Positions 59,682-64,000 of a stretch of DNA of 64,000 nucleotides are shown one piece after another. Each line of letters starts with the position of its first letter. Positions within the stretch are counted from its first letter, which is position 1. The position numbers and the translations under genes are program-made. The stretch comes from Candidatus Latescibacterota bacterium. GTDB lineage: Bacteria > JAAXHH01. The stretch spans positions 1,933,045-1,997,044 of the forward strand of contig JAJEAN010000007.1 in NCBI GenBank assembly GCA_022822725.1. The letters are read 5' to 3'. Under the pieces are notes generated by a model. It saw only the letters and a list, made by a program, of their open reading frames with translations. It was not told the origin of the DNA and searched no databases.

Positions 59682-60962
59682 ATGACATATTCACCAGGAC
59701 TCAAGGACATCGTAGCGGCGGAAACCCGGCTGAGCGGCGTCGATGGCGAAGCCGGCAAACTGACCATCGCAGGATTTCCGCTCGAAGAAATCGCGGAACG
59801 AGCGGCATACGAAGAGATGGTGCACCTGTTGTGGCACGGGACCTTGCCCACTGCGGCCTTCCTGGACCGATTCTCGGGTGAACTGGCGGCGTACCGCCCG
59901 ATATCCGGAGCCATACTCGATTCGCTTGGATCCGCCGCTAAGGAACGCCGCCCCGTCATCGACACCGTCCGCATGGCCGTCGCTTCCCTTCCGACCCGGG
60001 ACGATGCCACGGACGCACGTACCCTGGTTGCCGGCCTGCCATCCATTGTGGCGGCCTACTGGCGCCTCCTCCACGGGGAAGAACCGGTGGAACCCCATCC
60101 CGGCCTCGATCATGTGGCCAACCTGCTGTATATGCTGACCGGGGAAATCCTCGTCGACAATGTCCATGGCGATGCCGACGGGAACAGCGGCGACGGGGGC
60201 AGAGGCGACCGGCGCGGTGACGACGGGGGCAGCGGCGACCGGCGCAGTGGCGACCGGCGCGATGCCGACGGGGGCAGCGGTGACCGCAGCGGCTCAGCCA
60301 ATGGCATGGGGCGAAGCGGCGGCCGCAACGGTGATCACGTACGCGCACTCACGACCTACCTCAATACGGTGATCGATCACGGCATGAACGCCTCCACGTT
60401 CACGGCGCGGGTCATCGTTTCCACGCGTTCAGACTTCATCTCGGCCGTTACGGGCGCGATCGGCGCGCTCAAGGGGCCCCTGCACGGCGGGGCGCCGGGA
60501 CCCGTCCTGGCCATGCTCGAAGCGATCGGCGACGCTGGAAACGCCGAACCCCACCTTCGCAGAAAACTCGAAACCGGTGAACTCCTCATGGGCTTCGGAC
60601 ACGCGGTCTATCGCGTTCGCGACCCACGGGCCGACGTCCTTTCGCGCGCAGCCAGTTCCTTCTTTGCCGAAGACGATGCGCTTTATGCCCTCGCCTTGCA
60701 CGTAGAAAAAACCGCCATCGAACTCCTCGAGGAGTACAAGCCCGGCCGGCGTCTCCATACCAACGTCGAGTTCTACACCGCCCTGCTCCTCAACGGCCTG
60801 GGTCTCCACCCCGACCTCTTCACGCCCATGTTCGCCGTGGGACGCGTGGGCGGCTGGGTTGCCCACTGCTTCGAACAGCGCGCAGTCGACCGGCTGTACC
60901 GGCCGGAATCTGTATATACCGGGGACGATACCGGACAGTGGATTCCGGTCAACGAGCGGTAG
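59682..60962 (+). CDS. Citrate/2-methylcitrate synthase with Gly/Asp/Arg-rich insert
   Basis: A 426-residue citrate synthase condensing acetyl- or propionyl-CoA with oxaloacetate. Catalytic residues are seen in LKGPLHGGAPGP, LMGFGHAVYRV and HTNVEFYTALL (Glu instead of Asp at the third position, a variant known in some family members). I use ATG 59682 (MTYSPGLKDI), preceded by GGGAG; the track start is 59637. Between about residues 160 and 215 a run of Gly, Asp and Arg (GDGGRGDRRGDDGGSGDRRS and on) interrupts the loop before the HGMNAS helix. The insert is encoded by repetitive DNA. It lies 44 bp after the LeuB-like gene, in the same operon. Confidence 0.85.
   Translation: MTYSPGLKDIVAAETRLSGVDGEAGKLTIAGFPLEEIAERAAYEEMVHLLWHGTLPTAAFLDRFSGELAAYRPISGAILDSLGSAAKERRPVIDTVRMAVASLPTRDDATDARTLVAGLPSIVAAYWRLLHGEEPVEPHPGLDHVANLLYMLTGEILVDNVHGDADGNSGDGGRGDRRGDDGGSGDRRSGDRRDADGGSGDRSGSANGMGRSGGRNGDHVRALTTYLNTVIDHGMNASTFTARVIVSTRSDFISAVTGAIGALKGPLHGGAPGPVLAMLEAIGDAGNAEPHLRRKLETGELLMGFGHAVYRVRDPRADVLSRAASSFFAEDDALYALALHVEKTAIELLEEYKPGRRLHTNVEFYTALLLNGLGLHPDLFTPMFAVGRVGGWVAHCFEQRAVDRLYRPESVYTGDDTGQWIPVNER
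60160..60340 (+). repeat. In-frame degenerate tandem repeat in the citrate synthase gene
   Basis: The DNA behind the Gly/Asp/Arg-rich insert is a run of short variants of GGGGGCAGCGGCGACCGGCG. The copies are irregular in length (multiples of three) but clearly related. Flanking citrate synthase sequence is normal, so the tract is a true insertion by local expansion. Confidence 0.75.
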
Positions 60963-61303
60963 TGTAGCACGCACACAGGTATCGCTGCTCCTCGCCCACC
61001 CGCATCCACCGGCATCACCGGATCGAGTCCACGGGAAACCGCACTGCTGCCACCCGCACTGCTGCCACCCGCGCTGCTGCCACCCGCACTGCTGCCACCC
61101 GCGCTGCTGCTTATATGATTAGCAATCACGATAATCTCATATTTAACTCATGTATTACAGTCCGTTAATAGTTTATTTACTGGACAGATTCACTGTGCGA
61201 CCCCAGTCTTAAGAAAACCCAATTGAATTAAGTAGCCGTCCAGGTGATGGTCGAATGAAGTACTCGACATCCCGCATTTAAGGTTTCAAAGGAGGCAGAC
61301 TCG
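60963..61303. other. Intergenic region with tandem repeats, then A+T-rich promoter region
   Basis: This 341-bp gap separates the citrate synthase gene from the STAS gene. Its first half holds a 15-bp repeat array and its second half is A+T-rich, probably carrying the STAS promoter. No gene was recognised. Confidence 0.5.
61040..61110. repeat. 15-bp tandem repeat, about 4.7 copies, intergenic
   Basis: Units CGCACTGCTGCCACC alternate with a CGCGCTGCTGCCACC variant. They follow the citrate synthase stop. The 15-bp period matches that of the coding repeats elsewhere in the window, although here no gene uses them. Confidence 0.9.
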
Positions 61304-61651
61304 ATGGGATTCGATATCAAATGGGAGCGTATACAGGACGTCCTGGTCGCGATGATTCTGGGTCGGATTGACGGCAGTAACGCCGAAGAGTTTCAACGCG
61401 CTTTGGAAGCCGGTATACAATCTGACGACAGTGTCTTGCTGCTGGACTTCGAGCGCGTTGCCTACATAAGCAGCGCGGGCCTGCGGGTATGTCTGGCGAT
61501 GGCAAGGCAATTCAACGGTCCGGGTAAGAATTTCGGACTTTGTACGGCGTCTGATCCGGTGCTGGAGGTGTTCACCATCAGTGGCTTCGATAAGATCATC
61601 TCCATTTACGAGTCGCGCGACGCAGCGGTCGGCGAGTTGAATTCCCAGTAG
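61304..61651 (+). CDS. STAS-domain protein (anti-sigma factor antagonist-like)
   Basis: A 115-residue STAS domain, as in SpoIIAA/RsbV proteins that bind anti-sigma factors and are switched by serine phosphorylation. The key loop YISSAGLRVCLAM carries the phosphorylatable serine. LVAMILGRIDGSNAEEFQ and DKIISIYESRDAAV fit the N- and C-terminal ends. The ribosome site AAAGGAGG is strong. It is followed by a small helical protein and a polyketide synthase on the same strand. No kinase or phosphatase partner is in the window; it may regulate the biosynthetic genes. Confidence 0.88.
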   Translation: MGFDIKWERIQDVLVAMILGRIDGSNAEEFQRALEAGIQSDDSVLLLDFERVAYISSAGLRVCLAMARQFNGPGKNFGLCTASDPVLEVFTISGFDKIISIYESRDAAVGELNSQ

Positions 61652-61709
61652 GCGGAACCGATTCCAACAACCACTATTCAGCAGCCATTTCACATGAGGA
61701 GCAGCGAAT

Positions 61710-61994
61710 ATGAGCGAGCCCAGCAACGAAGAAAAAATGGCACAGGTCAGAAGCTCGGTGGATTTCAATGTCGTAGGGGATAACATACTGGACATTGCCG
61801 ATTTCACCGTTGAAAAGTACGAGTTCAGGACGGATACCACCCTTTCCGCCGAACAGCGTAGCGAAGCAGTGGAGAAGATAAAGGACGCGCTATGGAATAA
61901 GGTTGAGGAACTGCGTTTGCGGCGGAAGCAGATCCTGGGCATGATGTTCAACCTGGCCGATGAGACGCTTAATGACTATGTCGAAAAGAAGTAG
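61710..61994 (+). CDS. Small helical protein of unknown function (94 aa)
   Basis: A 94-residue acidic, mostly helical protein: VDFNVVGDNILDIADFTVEK, then a long helix through EKIKDALWNKVEELRLRRKQ. AGGAGCAGCGAAT precedes the ATG. No family was recognised. It lies between the STAS gene and the polyketide synthase gene and could be a partner of either, for instance an adaptor or docking peptide. Confidence 0.6.
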   Translation: MSEPSNEEKMAQVRSSVDFNVVGDNILDIADFTVEKYEFRTDTTLSAEQRSEAVEKIKDALWNKVEELRLRRKQILGMMFNLADETLNDYVEKK

Positions 61995-62278
61995 TACCGG
62001 AATATGCGTTCTGCTTTCCGGCTCTGAATAGGCCCGCGTGCGTTTTGCAGTTGCTGTACGGGTATGACATGAGCCTGCGTTTGGGGAGATATCCTGAGAT
62101 GCCAATCCAGGCGGTTTCCTCTCCCTGAGAAGCCTTTTCGAAATCCCATTCTTCCGGTGCACACGCTCATACCTCGTCGGCTCCCGGCGAAGTATGAGCG
62201 ACGTGCAGGTGAGCAGAATTCAGTTCAGGGATTTTTGGAAGGCTTTTGTATTCTTGTCGTCGAGGAGATATCCGCAGT

Positions 62279-64000
62279 ATGAATGTTTCCAGATCCGCAG
62301 ATCCAATCGCCATCGTCGGATACGCCTATCGCATGCCCGGCGGAATCCGCACCGACGACGATTTCTGGCGTCTGCTCAGCGAACGCGAAATCGTTCAGGA
62401 GCCGGTAACCGACCGTTTCGGCAGGGGCTACCGTCCGATCGGCGAATTCTCCGGCCCGGGGCGGTTCGCCAGCGCGTACGAAGGGCTGATCCGGGATGGA
62501 GAGGAGAAGCGCTTCGACCGCAGTCTCTTCGGGATGTCGTACCATGAAATGCTGTCCGCCGACCCGCATGTGCGCATGCTGTTGACCTGCACCTGGGAGA
62601 CCTGTGAACGTGTCGGCTGGGACCTGCAATCGTTGCGCAACAGCCGCACGGGCGTGTTCGTAGGCGCGCAGGTACCGGCGACGTCCAACTGGCGCAGGCC
62701 GCAGGGTGCAACCGAGTTTTCTGTCTCCAGTATCAGCGCGGCCATGCTGGCCAACCGGATTTCCTACCATTTCAACCTGATGGGGCCGTCGCTCGCCTGT
62801 TGCACGGCTTGTTCCGCCAGCCTGACGGCGTTGCACACGGCGATCAACGCACTGCACTCCGGCGACTGCGAGCAGGCCTTCCTCGGATCGGCCATTTACC
62901 TCGGTTCGGCGCGGCTAAGCACCGGTTTCAACGCGTTGGGGGTCATCAGTCCGGACGGGAAGTGCCATTCCTTCGACGCGGAAGCCAACGGGTACATGCG
63001 CTCGGAAGGGGCCTTTGTATTCGCGCTCAAGCCCCTTGAAGCGGCCGAACGGGACGGAGATCCCATCCATGCCGTGGTGGAAGCGACCGCCGTCAATTCG
63101 GCTGGTGCCGCCGACGGCAGTACAGGCCTGGCGCAGGGACGGTACATCACCGCGCCTACGCGTCACGCACAGGTGGGGTTGATGCGCGAAGCCTACATGC
63201 GCGCGGGCCGCAAGCCGCAGGAGTTCGACTATATCGAAGCCCATGCCACCGGCACGGTCATGGGCGACCGCATCGAAGGGAATGCTATTGCCGAGGCGTT
63301 CGGAGGCCATGGCCGCGCATTGCCGCTGCGCGTCTCCAGTGTCAAGAGCAACGTCGGTCATATGGAGGCTGCCGCTTTTTCCTGTGCCTTGCTCAAGGTC
63401 GTGCTGATGATGCAGCGGCGCACCTTCGCGCCGGTGTCGAAGAACTACCTGGTACCGAATCCGGAGATCGACTTCGAAAGTTGCCCGATGCAGGTGCAGA
63501 CCGGCTGCGAACCGTTTCCCGAACACCCCGTGGTGGTCGGTATCAACTCCTTCGGCTTTGGCGGGGCCAACGGGCACTGCGTGGTGCGCGAATACCGCCC
63601 CGGGCAACCCCGGGTCTGGTCGGTACCGCCGGCGCCCGGCGCGGGCTTCATGATTCCCCTGTCGGCGCGCACCTCCGGCGCGCTGGAAAAGAGCGCGGAG
63701 CAGTTGGGGAAAACACTGGCCGGGCAGAAACTGGACCTCTATACCCTGGCGGGCAATCTCAGCCGGCGACGCACCCATTTCGCCGCACGCACCTCGTTCG
63801 CCGTGCGCACCCAACCGGAACTGATCGAGGCACTGAAGGGCTTTGCCGAAGATCCGACCCCCGTCGCCACCGTCGATGAGGGCGAGCGGCGGATCGCCAT
63901 GGTGTTTTCCGGGCAGGGCACGCAGTGGGCAGGCTGCGGCCGCGCCCTCTACGACGCCGACCCGGTTTTCCGCCGCGTTATCGATACCATTGAGGAACAC
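62279..64000 (+). CDS. Type I polyketide synthase, 3' end outside window (not in ORF track)
   Basis: A frame starting at ATG 62279 (GAGGAG eleven bases upstream) is open to the end of the window (574 codons). It encodes a ketosynthase at about residues 8-430, opening DPIAIVGYAYRMPGG. The active Cys is C178 in CTACSAS (the usual DTACSSS changed), H322 is in EAHATGT and H361 in KSNVGH, so all three catalytic residues are kept. NSFGFGGANGH ends the domain. A linker leads to an acyltransferase domain starting AMVFSGQGTQWAG at about 540. The rest of the synthase lies beyond 64000. It makes a carbon chain by decarboxylative condensation. Product unknown. Confidence 0.92.
   Translation, partial: MNVSRSADPIAIVGYAYRMPGGIRTDDDFWRLLSEREIVQEPVTDRFGRGYRPIGEFSGPGRFASAYEGLIRDGEEKRFDRSLFGMSYHEMLSADPHVRMLLTCTWETCERVGWDLQSLRNSRTGVFVGAQVPATSNWRRPQGATEFSVSSISAAMLANRISYHFNLMGPSLACCTACSASLTALHTAINALHSGDCEQAFLGSAIYLGSARLSTGFNALGVISPDGKCHSFDAEANGYMRSEGAFVFALKPLEAAERDGDPIHAVVEATAVNSAGAADGSTGLAQGRYITAPTRHAQVGLMREAYMRAGRKPQEFDYIEAHATGTVMGDRIEGNAIAEAFGGHGRALPLRVSSVKSNVGHMEAAAFSCALLKVVLMMQRRTFAPVSKNYLVPNPEIDFESCPMQVQTGCEPFPEHPVVVGINSFGFGGANGHCVVREYRPGQPRVWSVPPAPGAGFMIPLSARTSGALEKSAEQLGKTLAGQKLDLYTLAGNLSRRRTHFAARTSFAVRTQPELIEALKGFAEDPTPVATVDEGERRIAMVFSGQGTQWAGCGRALYDADPVFRRVIDTIEEH

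Overview
The window is a bacterial chromosome segment, mostly G+C-rich, with a visibly A+T-richer block from about 2.45 to 27.4 kb that holds a probable defence island. Gene content outside the island suggests a marine or particle-associated heterotroph of the Latescibacterota/Poribacteria type: three phytanoyl-CoA dioxygenase (PhyH) proteins, a CBM9-like protein, a tandem GH172 (DUF2961) pair, a sulfatase, several APH-type kinases and HigBA modules. That placement is inference from gene content only.

Layout. 1-2438: cut-off glycosylasparaginase, PhyH protein and CBM9-like protein. 2.45-6.3 kb: a minus-strand repeat/coiled-coil protein with a C-terminal membrane helix, a host-like DUF2089 / membrane protein / PH-domain run, and three tiny minus-strand genes. 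6.8-23.0 kb: a five-gene minus-strand operon in transcription order SNF2 helicase-DUF3883, sacsin-like GHKL ATPase, DUF1156 DNA methyltransferase, HEPN-DUF499 ATPase, and DUF262-HNH protein. It looks like a multi-subunit, methylation-linked antiphage system related to, but not the same as, DISARM. 23.0-27.3 kb: an IS3-type OrfA relic, two ComEC-like metallo-beta-lactamase (MBL) proteins (one paired with a 4-TM protein), decayed DNA and an unrecognised helical protein.

27.4-41.1 kb: core and catabolic genes (xth, topoisomerase IV A subunit, a double-MBL protein, GH172 pair, PhyH, DCC, esterase, small enzymes, hisG-hisC). 41.4-47.1 kb: an intact higBA, an FtsX-type permease, two APH-like kinases and a higA preceded by the stump of a higB. 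47.3-56.2 kb: an ECF-like sigma factor with an unrecognised repeat protein, two HAD phosphatases, an acetoacetate-decarboxylase-like enzyme, sulfatase, PhyH, kinase and an IMPase-like phosphatase. 56.3-61.0 kb: a DUF2178-XRE pair behind a palindrome-rich promoter, then an HTH-fused citrate synthase divergent from a LeuB-like dehydrogenase and a second citrate synthase that carries a long Gly/Asp/Arg insert. 61.3-64.0 kb: a STAS protein, a small helical protein and the first 574 codons of a type I polyketide synthase that runs off the window.

Two themes stand out. The first is the defence operon, with a chaperone-like ATPase, a methyltransferase whose zinc-ribbon cysteines are largely gone, and a possible nuclease domain fused to the helicase. 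The second is a recurring habit of 14-18 bp tandem repeats, both between genes and expanded in frame inside enzymes.
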